Positions 7,319 to 14,417 of a DNA stretch of 40,570 nucleotides are shown here, piece by piece (within the stretch, counting starts at the first letter, position 1; each line of letters begins with the position of its first letter). Under the pieces are notes generated by a model. It worked only from the letters and a program-made list of their open reading frames with translations, searched no databases and was not told the DNA's origin. Origin of the DNA: Acidisphaera sp. S103. GTDB lineage: Bacteria; Pseudomonadota; Alphaproteobacteria; Acetobacterales; Acetobacteraceae. The translations under genes were made by a program, and so were the position numbers. The DNA lies in NCBI RefSeq assembly GCF_009765975.1, contig NZ_LMUJ01000012.1:1-40570 (forward strand), read 5' to 3'.

Positions 7319-8701
7319 ATGCAGACCGAAAGCGCCCTGGGGGCGCACAGGAGAAGCTCGGGCAGAAGCCCGAGTGGATTACGCCGCTTGTCGCTTGCCA
7401 TGCTGGCAACCGGGAAAATGGCGGCAGATTTTAAAGGCACATCGGAAGGGCAGGGGGCAACCCGCCCCGGTCAGGTGCTGGCGGCCTTCAAAGCGGCGGC
7501 GCCACATCTTGGCCTTAGCCCGCGTGTCGTCCATGCAATCGATTGGCTGTTTACTTTCACCCAGCCGCAGGACTGGTGCGAAGGCAGCCGTCCGGTCGTC
7601 TGGCCCTCGGCCGCGCTCCAACGCGACACCTTCGGCCTGGAGAAGACTCAAGCCAAAATGCTCAACCGTTATCTGGTCGAGCTTGGCCTGGTGATGATGA
7701 AGGACAGCCCGAACGGCAAGCGGTATGGCAAACGGGATCGCCAGGGCCGCATCGTCGAGGCCTATGGGTTCGATTTGTCGCCGCTATTCACGCGTCTGGC
7801 GGAGTTTCAGGCCGTGGCGGAGCGGGGCAGGGCGCTGCGCGAGCGTATGCGCCACTTGCGCCGGCGTGCCACGATCGCCCGCAACGGGTTGCTGCAGATC
7901 CTCGATACCGCGGCCGAGCAGGGTTTGAGCGATCTAACTTGGCGGACGTTGGAAGCCGAGGGCAGGGCGCTTGCCTGTTCCCTCCGGACCATCGAACGGA
8001 TCGAGGAAATGGAGATCGGCGTCGCCAGTCTGGAGCGTCGCCAGCGGGAAGCGCTGGAACGGCTGGAAACGCAGCTTGCGTCGGTTGATCCATCATCATC
8101 TAAACCAGTGAATTCCGACCCCAAGGAGCCAGAAAACCGACCCCACCAATACAACTACAAACCATCCTCTTATCCTCAAGAGGAAACTGTAGTGGCTTCC
8201 AAAGAAAGTAAGTCGGGGGTGGCCAACACGGATCTCGACCAAGCACCGGCGGTTCGGGCGAAAGGCCAGCAGGAAGGGCAGGGGGATCGTGTGGCACGGA
8301 CCGACAACGGAACCGTGCTGCGGATCAAAACCGACGAACTGGTGCAGCTCGCACCTCGGCTCAGGCCCTATTTGCGGACATCCTCGCCCGCCTGGCCCGA
8401 TATCGTCGAGGCAGCCGACTGGCTACGTCACGATCTCGGCGTTTCGAAGTCGCTGTGGGGCGACGCCTGCCTTGCCATGGGCCGAGAGAAGGCCGCCATT
8501 GCCCTGGCGATCGTCTCGGCGAAGCCGGAAGGTTATTTCACGGCATCGCCGGGTAGCTATTTCCACGGCATGGTCGCACGCGAAAAAGCCGGAACGCTCA
8601 ATCTGGCCCGAACCCTGTGGGGTTTGCGTGAGAACCCCCGGCGGCGGGCAGGCTCTCCGCCGCGGCAAAATCGTGAAAAGGGAGAATTCATGAATTCATG
8701 A
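7319..8701 (+). CDS. repC: RepC-type replication initiator
   Basis: A 460-residue protein with the strongly conserved RepC N-terminal block. This includes H-A-I-D-W-L-F-T-F-T-Q-P-Q-D-W, then R-P-V-V-W-P-S, L-N-R-Y-L-V-E-L-G-L-V and NGKRYGKRD, and E-A-Y-G-F-D-L-S-P-L. These form the winged-helix DNA-binding half of alphaproteobacterial plasmid initiators. A Ser/Pro/Asn-rich linker (about residues 255-330) leads to the C-terminal domain (A-W-P-D-I-V-E-A-A and A-L-A-I-V-S-A-K-P-E-G-Y-F). Length is slightly above the usual 400-440. In repABC plasmids repC follows repA and repB in one operon; here parA plus RHH genes replace them and are separated by a terminator. RepC alone normally suffices for replication, with the origin inside the gene. 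Confidence 0.92.
   Translation: MQTESALGAHRRSSGRSPSGLRRLSLAMLATGKMAADFKGTSEGQGATRPGQVLAAFKAAAPHLGLSPRVVHAIDWLFTFTQPQDWCEGSRPVVWPSAALQRDTFGLEKTQAKMLNRYLVELGLVMMKDSPNGKRYGKRDRQGRIVEAYGFDLSPLFTRLAEFQAVAERGRALRERMRHLRRRATIARNGLLQILDTAAEQGLSDLTWRTLEAEGRALACSLRTIERIEEMEIGVASLERRQREALERLETQLASVDPSSSKPVNSDPKEPENRPHQYNYKPSSYPQEETVVASKESKSGVANTDLDQAPAVRAKGQQEGQGDRVARTDNGTVLRIKTDELVQLAPRLRPYLRTSSPAWPDIVEAADWLRHDLGVSKSLWGDACLAMGREKAAIALAIVSAKPEGYFTASPGSYFHGMVAREKAGTLNLARTLWGLRENPRRRAGSPPRQNREKGEFMNS
8088..8215. other. Candidate origin of replication inside repC
   Basis: The part of repC that encodes the linker between its two domains is clearly AT-richer than the rest of the gene, running from the CATCATCATC tract to AAAGAAAGTAAG. 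In repABC replicons the origin maps to an AT-rich segment at this place within repC, and RepC binds there. The assignment is by analogy only; no iterons are seen. Confidence 0.4.
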
Positions 8702-8783
8702 AAGGGGGAAAAATGGCAAGAATACGTATCTTAGGCCTTCCTTCGTGCGGCCTAAGCCATGGATGGGAAGGCAACGGATGCGT

Positions 8784-9485
8784 TTAAACGATCTCGGCTG
8801 CTGCATCGAGGTCAGGAAGTCCGGCACCTTCCCCGGCCTGCAACTCTTCACTCTCCGGCCATTCGACGACCATCGCACCATGTTTGGGGCAATGGGGCGG
8901 ACCAATCTCGCGAGCGGGCGTCGCTGCGATACGTACGACGTAGGGGCATGTTTCGTCCGGGCAGGAGGCCTTGAGCATCCGGGTTCCCTGCTTTTTGGGG
9001 CGATCTGCCGGACCTTTATTTTCGCGGCCTCGCTCGATGTTAAGCCGGGCATGGGGCAGGGGACCAAGGTTGGCAGCCAGATCGGCCAGAAAGTCGCGCA
9101 ACAGCCTCCCCGGCATAGCGTGCCGCATCTGACCTTCCAGTCCGATTTTCAGGGCAGCATCGCGATATTGCTTTCCGTGACCCGCATCGACCGGCAGGAC
9201 GACATGGATCAGCTCGTGCACCAGTACGCCGAGTACTTCGGCCGGATCGGCGATATCGGCGCGGATGATGATTTCGAAGTTACCGTCTTCGGATGTCGAT
9301 GAATGCCAGCATTCCCCAATTCGTGTACCACGGCGACCCGTCGACGGAAAGGCAATCGCAAAGCGGATGTTCTCAGGGATCGGAAAGTCCTGCGCACCGA
9401 AGTAAGGCCGCAATTCTCCTGTCGCCGATCGCAGCCAACTTTCACGCGTGTCATGCTTATTCGGTTTGGGGTGAAGCTCCTTCAT
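8784..9485 (-). CDS. SprT-like zinc metalloprotease-domain protein
   Basis: A 233-residue protein. The metalloprotease signature V-H-E-L-I-H-V-V (HExxH) lies near residues 89-96, followed by H-G-K-Q-Y, supplying the third ligand region. The C-terminal third contains C-P-D-E-T-C and later C-P-K-H, a zinc-ribbon typical of SprT/Spartan-like proteins. SprT-like proteins are linked to DNA-protein crosslink handling and are frequent on alphaproteobacterial plasmids next to mobilization genes. It is transcribed divergently from mobC. A 12-bp sequence, TGCGTTTAAACG, occurs at its 3' end (8779-8790) and just upstream of its start (9526-9537). Confidence 0.8.
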   Translation of the reverse strand: MKELHPKPNKHDTRESWLRSATGELRPYFGAQDFPIPENIRFAIAFPSTGRRGTRIGECWHSSTSEDGNFEIIIRADIADPAEVLGVLVHELIHVVLPVDAGHGKQYRDAALKIGLEGQMRHAMPGRLLRDFLADLAANLGPLPHARLNIERGRENKGPADRPKKQGTRMLKASCPDETCPYVVRIAATPAREIGPPHCPKHGAMVVEWPESEELQAGEGAGLPDLDAAAEIV

Positions 9486-9682
9486 AGCCTGGTTCCTTGT
9501 CTGTTTTGCCGATCATCGCATGGAGTGCGTTTAAACGCATCCGCCGCAAAACGCCCCAGGCCGAGCATTTGATTGTCATGGCTGAAGAATCGCGATAGAG
9601 GGGAAGTTGTTAAGGCTAACGGGTAGCGAGATGGCTAATTCCTTTGGAATTCCTCTCGCCCCTCGCCGGGGAGGCCACTCCA
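9486..9682. promoter_or_regulatory. Divergent promoter region, likely oriT location
   Basis: This is the interval between the SprT-like gene and mobC. It contains an inverted repeat AATTCC-TTT-GGAATT (9637-9651) and a short GTTA...TAAC dyad (9609-9620). The transfer origin of mobilizable plasmids usually lies directly upstream of mobC or the relaxase gene, so this interval is the first place to look. I do not recognise a nic-site consensus. Confidence 0.3.
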
Positions 9683-10072
9683 ATGGCCCGCTATGGCCGC
9701 GCGTTCGACGGAGAGAGGCGCACCGCGTTCCTGGGGGTTCAACTGACCCCGACCGAACGCGCAGCCCTTGAGGCTGACGCGAAGCGACAAGGGGCGCAGG
9801 TAAGCGCCTATGCCCGCGAACTGATGTTCCGTAGGAGCGCCGCCGTGGTCGCGGGCACGCGCCGCAACCCGGACGCATCGGCGCTTATGGCTCGCCTGGA
9901 GCAGCTTGCCGAGGAACTCAGCCGCGTCGGGAACAACCTCAACCAGATCGCCCGGCAGATGAACACGACGGGCGAATTGCGGAACCCAGCCAACCTCGAT
10001 CAGGCACTCGAAGTGCACGACCAGATTGGCGCTTTGATCGTGCAAGCGGTCGAACGGGTGATCACCCTATGA
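9683..10072 (+). CDS. mobC: MobC-like relaxosome protein
   Basis: A 129-residue protein from the ATG at 9683, chosen because GGGGAGG lies 8 bases upstream. An upstream in-frame start at 9644 would add 13 residues. The N-terminal half is ribbon-helix-helix-like (F-L-G-V-Q-L-T-P-T-E-R-A-A-L). The C-terminal half has the MobC signature L-S-R-V-G-N-N-L-N-Q-I-A-R-Q-M-N. MobC proteins bind oriT and help the relaxase melt and nick it. Its stop overlaps the next ATG (10069), coupling it to the 55-residue gene and then to the relaxase. Confidence 0.85.
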   Translation: MARYGRAFDGERRTAFLGVQLTPTERAALEADAKRQGAQVSAYARELMFRRSAAVVAGTRRNPDASALMARLEQLAEELSRVGNNLNQIARQMNTTGELRNPANLDQALEVHDQIGALIVQAVERVITL

Positions 10073-10236
10073 CCGTTCTTGCGGAATGCCCCTTCCTGGC
10101 GCTGCGCGCGGCCGTCGAGGGTCTTGCGCTGCGGGGCCGCCCTCCTTGCCCGCACCCGAGGCTGCAAGACCTCCTGCGGCACGATTGGACGAAGGTCGAC
10201 AGGCGTTTGCCCGGCCGCCAGACGGACGCGGACTAA
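10069..10236 (+). CDS. Small 55-residue protein between mobC and the relaxase
   Basis: This frame starts at the ATG in the ATGA overlap with the mobC stop and ends at TAA 10234-10236, five bases before the relaxase ATG. The product is 55 residues, without membrane segments; it begins MTVLAECPFLALRAAVEG and contains a P-P-C-P-H-P segment. The exact overlap and spacing argue for translation, either as a functional relaxosome component or as a coupling peptide that delivers ribosomes to the relaxase start. I know no family for it. Confidence 0.5.
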   Translation: MTVLAECPFLALRAAVEGLALRGRPPCPHPRLQDLLRHDWTKVDRRLPGRQTDAD

Positions 10237-10241
10237 ACGCC

Positions 10242-12575
10242 ATGACCCCCCGCCTCAATACCGGGAAGGGGGTAACGGGCGCGGTACGCTACGTCTTCGG
10301 CCCTGGCCGCGATCCGAAAACCAACGAGCTTAAGACGCACGGCCCGAGCCGCGTCGCATGGGTTAGCGGCCAAGGGTTTGCATTTGCCGTCAGTGACGAA
10401 AAGACCGCCGACCTTGCCCGCCGCGTGATGGAGTTTTCGGCGCTCAACCAGACCAGCCGAACCCGGCAATGCGAACAGGATTGCGTGCATCTCTCCATCG
10501 CCTGGCGCCCAGGGGAGACGCCGGACCGGGCGATAATGGAGGAGGCGGCCCGCGAGGCGCTGAAATACCTCGGGATGGAGAATGCGCGGGCGATTTTCGT
10601 CGCCCATAACGACGAGGACTATCACCATGTCCATATCGTCGCCTCCAAGATCAACCCCGCGACCGGCCGCGCCTACGACCTTGCGGGGAGCTGGCGCACC
10701 CTTTCCCGTTGGGCGCAGGATTTCGAGTTGCGGAACGGCGGTGTCATCTGCGGCCGCCGGCAGGACGCGAACGAACTGCGTGCCGCGATCGCCAACCGGG
10801 ACGCCGATGGCGTGCTGGAGGCGCTGACCAGGCAGCGGTCGACATTCACCCAGGCGCAGCTCCATCGCGCGCTCGAAAAGGAAATTCTTGGCGCGATCCG
10901 TGGCGGGGAAAAGCGCATCGCGGCCGAGCGGGATCTGGTGCAGTTCGAACGGGACGTGCTCAGCCGGCCCCAGCTGATCGAGCTGTCCAATGAAATCGGC
11001 GGCCCGACGTCGCGCTATACGACGCAAACCGTCCTACGGGCGGAAATGCATGTGCTCGCCGCCGCCGGCGACCTCGCCGCCAGCAACGTCCACGGCGTCG
11101 ATGCCGCCCGCCTGGCTGCTGTCCGCCGGTCGGAAAAATTCAGGACGATGACCGGCGAGCAAGATGTTGCCTTTCGCCATGCCACGGACGGGAAGGGGCT
11201 CGCGATCATCGACGGCCAGGCCGGCACGGGTAAGAGTTACACGATTGCCGCGATCCGCGAGGCCTACGAAGGGCAGGGGTATAATGTGATCGGTCTGGCG
11301 CCGACCAATGCCGTTGCCCAGGACATGCGTTTGGACGGTTTCAGCCGCGGCGCAACCGTTCATTCCGAGCTTTTCGCGCTCAACCAGGGCCGCACCGCCT
11401 GGACCGAAAAGACCGCCGTCGTCGTGGACGAAGCGGCGATGCTCGATACCAAGCTCACGGCCATGGTCACGGCCTACGCCGCCGCGGCCGGCGCGAAGCT
11501 CATCCTTGTCGGCGACGACCGGCAGCTTTCGAGCATCGACCGCGGCGGCATGTTCGGGGCGTTGAAAGACCGGCACGGCGCTGCGGCGCTGAGCGAAGTG
11601 AAGCGCCAGCACAAGAACGACGACCGCCGGGCGGCCGAGATGATGGCCGAAGGCAATTTCAACGACGCGCTAAATATCTACGACCAGAAAGGCGCGATCC
11701 GTTGGACCCGCACCCAGGGCGAGGCCCGGGCTGCCCTGATCGAGCAATGGGCAAAGGACAGCGCCGCCGACCGGGCCAAATCCCGTTTTGTGTTTGCCTA
11801 CACCAATGCCGACGTTTCAACCCTCAACGCCGAGCTGCGTGCCGTCCGGAAATCACGGGGTGAGTTAGGCGAGGATCATAACTTCGAGACGAAGCACGGG
11901 CGGCAGGACTTTGCTCCCGGCGACCGTATCCAGTTCTCCGCGACCGACAAGAAGGCCGGCATCGTAAACGGCGCCGCCGGCAGGATTGCCGGCATCGAGG
12001 GCGACAGGATCACCGTCAGCCTGGACGGTCGCGGCGGAGAGCTTGCCTTCGATGCCACCGTGTTCGCGGATTTTCGGCACGGTTATGCCGGCACCATCTA
12101 CCGGGGGCAGGGCCGTACGCTCGACCAAACCTATCTCTACCATTCGGAACATTGGCGTTCGGCCGCGAGCTACGTCGCCTTAACCCGGCATCGCGACAAG
12201 GCCGAACTTTTCGTGGCGCGCAATACGGCGAAAGACGTGGCGACGCTCGCCCGGCAAATGGCGCGCACCGATGACAAGCGGGCGGCGTCGATGTTCCATC
12301 CGCGCCAGGCCATCGAGCCCGCGCGGGAATTGTCGCCCACCGAACTGCTTGCCGAGATCGCGCCCGACGACGCGAAGCGCGCGCGCGAGCAAGATCGCGA
12401 GCCGAAACCCGAGCAGGTTATCGACCAAGACCTTCTGCGCGAGCGTTTCCTTGACATCGATGGCTTGCAACGAGAACGCCGCGTGATCGGTCGCTACGAT
12501 GATCTCACCCGAGAAGGGCGCGGCCAAGATGACGACGACCCAGACCTCGATCGGGATCGAACGTTACGGCGATGA
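10242..12575 (+). CDS. traA: Relaxase fused to RecD/TraA-like helicase
   Basis: A 777-residue protein. The N-terminal relaxase carries the metal-binding H-N-D-E-D-Y-H-H-V-H-I-V near residues 120-132, the three-histidine motif of MOB relaxases; no single catalytic Tyr can be fixed by eye. From about residue 315 comes a superfamily 1 helicase: Walker A GQAGTGKS (about 325-332), V-V-V-D-E-A-A-M-L (Walker B), V-G-D-D-R-Q-L and a C-terminal Y-V-A-L-T-R. The order matches Ti-plasmid TraA-like proteins but without a long C-terminal extension. The start at 10242 is used because translation upstream belongs to the 55-residue gene in another frame. The C-terminus (about residues 730-745) carries the tail motif L-L-R-E-R-F-L-D-I-D-G-L-Q-R-E shared with two neighbours. 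Confidence 0.88.
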   Translation: MTPRLNTGKGVTGAVRYVFGPGRDPKTNELKTHGPSRVAWVSGQGFAFAVSDEKTADLARRVMEFSALNQTSRTRQCEQDCVHLSIAWRPGETPDRAIMEEAAREALKYLGMENARAIFVAHNDEDYHHVHIVASKINPATGRAYDLAGSWRTLSRWAQDFELRNGGVICGRRQDANELRAAIANRDADGVLEALTRQRSTFTQAQLHRALEKEILGAIRGGEKRIAAERDLVQFERDVLSRPQLIELSNEIGGPTSRYTTQTVLRAEMHVLAAAGDLAASNVHGVDAARLAAVRRSEKFRTMTGEQDVAFRHATDGKGLAIIDGQAGTGKSYTIAAIREAYEGQGYNVIGLAPTNAVAQDMRLDGFSRGATVHSELFALNQGRTAWTEKTAVVVDEAAMLDTKLTAMVTAYAAAAGAKLILVGDDRQLSSIDRGGMFGALKDRHGAAALSEVKRQHKNDDRRAAEMMAEGNFNDALNIYDQKGAIRWTRTQGEARAALIEQWAKDSAADRAKSRFVFAYTNADVSTLNAELRAVRKSRGELGEDHNFETKHGRQDFAPGDRIQFSATDKKAGIVNGAAGRIAGIEGDRITVSLDGRGGELAFDATVFADFRHGYAGTIYRGQGRTLDQTYLYHSEHWRSAASYVALTRHRDKAELFVARNTAKDVATLARQMARTDDKRAASMFHPRQAIEPARELSPTELLAEIAPDDAKRAREQDREPKPEQVIDQDLLRERFLDIDGLQRERRVIGRYDDLTREGRGQDDDDPDLDRDRTLRR

Positions 12576-12765
12576 TCCGCGCCGGGCCGAGGCAGCCCGC
12601 GCGCGCCGAAGCCGACAGCCTCATGGAAAGAGCCTTCTTCGCTACTGGCGTTTCGTTGCGGAATGGGTGACGCGGCAAGCACGGCCGGCCCAGCCGTTCC
12701 CTACCCGCCGCAAGCATAAGCAACCCAGCCAGGCGGCGATGTGCCGCGGGCACGGCAAGTATTAG
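12529..12765 (+). CDS. Possible small basic protein overlapping the relaxase end
   Basis: A frame of 78 residues starts at an ATG inside the relaxase 3' end and runs 190 bp beyond it. The product is very basic (many Arg and Lys, with L-L-R-Y-W-R-F-V-A-E-W in the middle) and has no recognised domain. An AAGGG lies about 11 bases upstream. The frame may be real, since small basic proteins often follow relaxases, but chance opening in GC-rich DNA is a real alternative. Confidence 0.35.
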   Translation: MTTTQTSIGIERYGDDPRRAEAARARRSRQPHGKSLLRYWRFVAEWVTRQARPAQPFPTRRKHKQPSQAAMCRGHGKY

Positions 12766-12810
12766 AATAATTCGCACCAAAGGCAGCCAGTGTTGTGCTA
12801 CCATCGAGAC

Positions 12811-13020
12811 ATGAGCGACGACGTAAAAACCGGTTGGATAGGACAGCGTTTCACCAGCTTTAAGGCGGTGAAGGATGAGGAATACGCTTATTGGCAATCG
12901 CGTCCTGTGCGTGAGCGTCTAGCCGCCGGCGCGGACCTGTCAGCGAGGGGATATGCCTTCAAAGATCGAACTTCCACTGTATCCCGACTTCGAACAGTTG
13001 CTGTCAAATTTAAACGATGA
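12811..13020 (+). CDS. Small partner protein of the nucleotidyltransferase (antitoxin-like)
   Basis: A 69-residue protein beginning MSDDVKTGWIGQRF. The segment E-Y-A-Y-W-Q-S-R-P-V-R-E-R-L-A-A and the following helix are typical of the short proteins encoded directly before nucleotidyltransferases of the DUF6036 type. It overlaps the nucleotidyltransferase gene by 68 bp (12953-13020), the usual arrangement for such pairs. By analogy with other nucleotidyltransferase pairs it may be the antitoxin or regulatory partner; that role is inferred. Confidence 0.65.
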   Translation: MSDDVKTGWIGQRFTSFKAVKDEEYAYWQSRPVRERLAAGADLSARGYAFKDRTSTVSRLRTVAVKFKR

Positions 13021-13576
13021 GGGCGTCGATTATCTCCTGATAGGCGGCTATGCCGTCATGGTTCACGCGCAACCTCGCGGAACTAAAGACCTCGATATTC
13101 TCATTCGATGCGACGCCGAAAATGCTTCCGCCACCTGGCGCGCACTCGCGAAATTCGGTGCGCCCCTGGAAGGTGTGACGGCCGATTATTTTGCCGAACC
13201 CGGCAACGGCTATCGCATGGGCGAGCCGCCGATCATGGTCGAGATCTTGACCCAGATCGACGGCATCGATTTCGCGACGGCGCGTGCGAATGCCGCGACG
13301 GAAATCGTCAACGATGCCGGCCTGCAAGCGCCGATTATCTCGGCCGCCGATCTTATCACGAACAAGCTCGCGGCCGGCCGGAGCCAAGACATCGCAGACG
13401 TGGAAGCGATCCGCCAGGCCCAAGAACAGAAACGCGCCCGCGCAATTGATGGCGATAAACCAGAGCCAAAACGGATCGTCGACCCGACGCTCACGCGCGA
13501 ACGTTTCGTCGATGACCCGGATCTCACGCGCGAGGTTGACGGCGAACCGGATTTATCGCCCGGCCGACGCCGCTAA
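12953..13576 (+). CDS. Nucleotidyltransferase-domain protein (toxin-like) with relaxase-like tail
   Basis: A 207-residue protein. Residues about 25-55 contain Y-L-L-I-G-G-Y-A-V-M-V-H and R-G-T-K-D-L-D-I-L-I, the GG...DxD signature of minimal nucleotidyltransferases, and I-M-V-E-I-L-T supplies the third acidic strand. From about residue 155 the protein ends in a charged tail, K-R-A-R...K-P-E-P...D-x-x-L-T-R-E-R-F-V-D-D-P-D-L-T-R-E (motif at 179-194). This tail aligns with the relaxase tail upstream, not with nucleotidyltransferases. Either the domain was joined to a relaxase-type tail or the tail is a common signal. It converges on the minus-strand gene at 13573; the stop codons overlap. Confidence 0.75.
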   Translation: MPSKIELPLYPDFEQLLSNLNDEGVDYLLIGGYAVMVHAQPRGTKDLDILIRCDAENASATWRALAKFGAPLEGVTADYFAEPGNGYRMGEPPIMVEILTQIDGIDFATARANAATEIVNDAGLQAPIISAADLITNKLAAGRSQDIADVEAIRQAQEQKRARAIDGDKPEPKRIVDPTLTRERFVDDPDLTREVDGEPDLSPGRRR

Positions 13577-14406
13577 AGCTTCATCCCGAACCCGTCGCCA
13601 ATCTCGAAATCCGACGTGCGTTCGCGTTGCAAGCTGTCGACGTCACCGAAGCGTTCCCGCGTCAAACCGGGATACCGGTCATACACCGTTTCCGACAGCT
13701 TGACCTCGGCGCCCGGCATGTCGCGCGGCTGATTATGCGCGATGCCGGTGTTGACGGCATCGAGCGCCGCCGCATCGTCCAGACGCGCACCTTCGACGGC
13801 GCGGGCTTCCAGCTTTTCCTCATAGGCCCGGTTCAAGTCGCGCGCTTGCTCAGGCGTCACGCCGGGATCTGGAACCAGCACGGCCATCGTCTCACCCAGC
13901 ACAATATCCACAGCACGGGCAAGATGTTCGCCTATTGACGCCTCAATGCTCGCAAGCGGCCGGAAATTATAATCCTGCCCTTCCGGTAGCGGCGGCCGAG
14001 GCTCGGCTTCCAGCGTCGCCGTTTGCGCCGGCATATGGCCGACCAATTCAGGCGCGTAGTGCGGCCCTTCTTGCGTGATGATCGTTTCGTGCATTTCGGG
14101 CAGTGTCTCCGTCCGACGGAAAATCTGCTCGCCGTCGCTGGGAAGCCCATATTCGCCGAGCATTTGGTCATCGATTTCAAACCTCCGAACGAGGGCAAAG
14201 CCGCCGTCGCGGGCATCGATATCGTAGTGCGAATGCATATCGCTCATGCGCGTGAGAATTTCGTTCGCGAGTGTCGCCCGTTCGTCCGGCGTCTGCTCGA
14301 CCGTCCCCCCAGGGACTGGCGACACCGTGGTGGGCTCCGGCAGCGACGAGACCAAATCAAGCTGGGTCACCGGCGTCAGTTGCAGCCCGCTATCGAGATC
14401 GGCCAT
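13573..14406 (-). CDS. Hypothetical protein downstream of the coupling ATPase, with shared tail
   Basis: A 277-residue acidic protein with no signal peptide or membrane segment and no domain I recognise. It begins 11 bp after the coupling-protein stop and is therefore the last gene of the minus-strand transfer operon. Proline-rich stretches (E-P-R-P-P-L-P-E-G) and a helical region (A-R-D-L-N-R-A-Y-E-E-K-L-E-A-R) precede the C-terminal motif G-L-T-R-E-R-F-G-D-V-D-S-L-Q-R-E (residues 247-262), near-identical to the ends of the relaxase and the nucleotidyltransferase. Its position suggests a partner or substrate of the coupling ATPase. Confidence 0.65.
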   Translation of the reverse strand: MADLDSGLQLTPVTQLDLVSSLPEPTTVSPVPGGTVEQTPDERATLANEILTRMSDMHSHYDIDARDGGFALVRRFEIDDQMLGEYGLPSDGEQIFRRTETLPEMHETIITQEGPHYAPELVGHMPAQTATLEAEPRPPLPEGQDYNFRPLASIEASIGEHLARAVDIVLGETMAVLVPDPGVTPEQARDLNRAYEEKLEARAVEGARLDDAAALDAVNTGIAHNQPRDMPGAEVKLSETVYDRYPGLTRERFGDVDSLQRERTSDFEIGDGFGMKL

Positions 14407-14417
14407 GCATCACCTGT

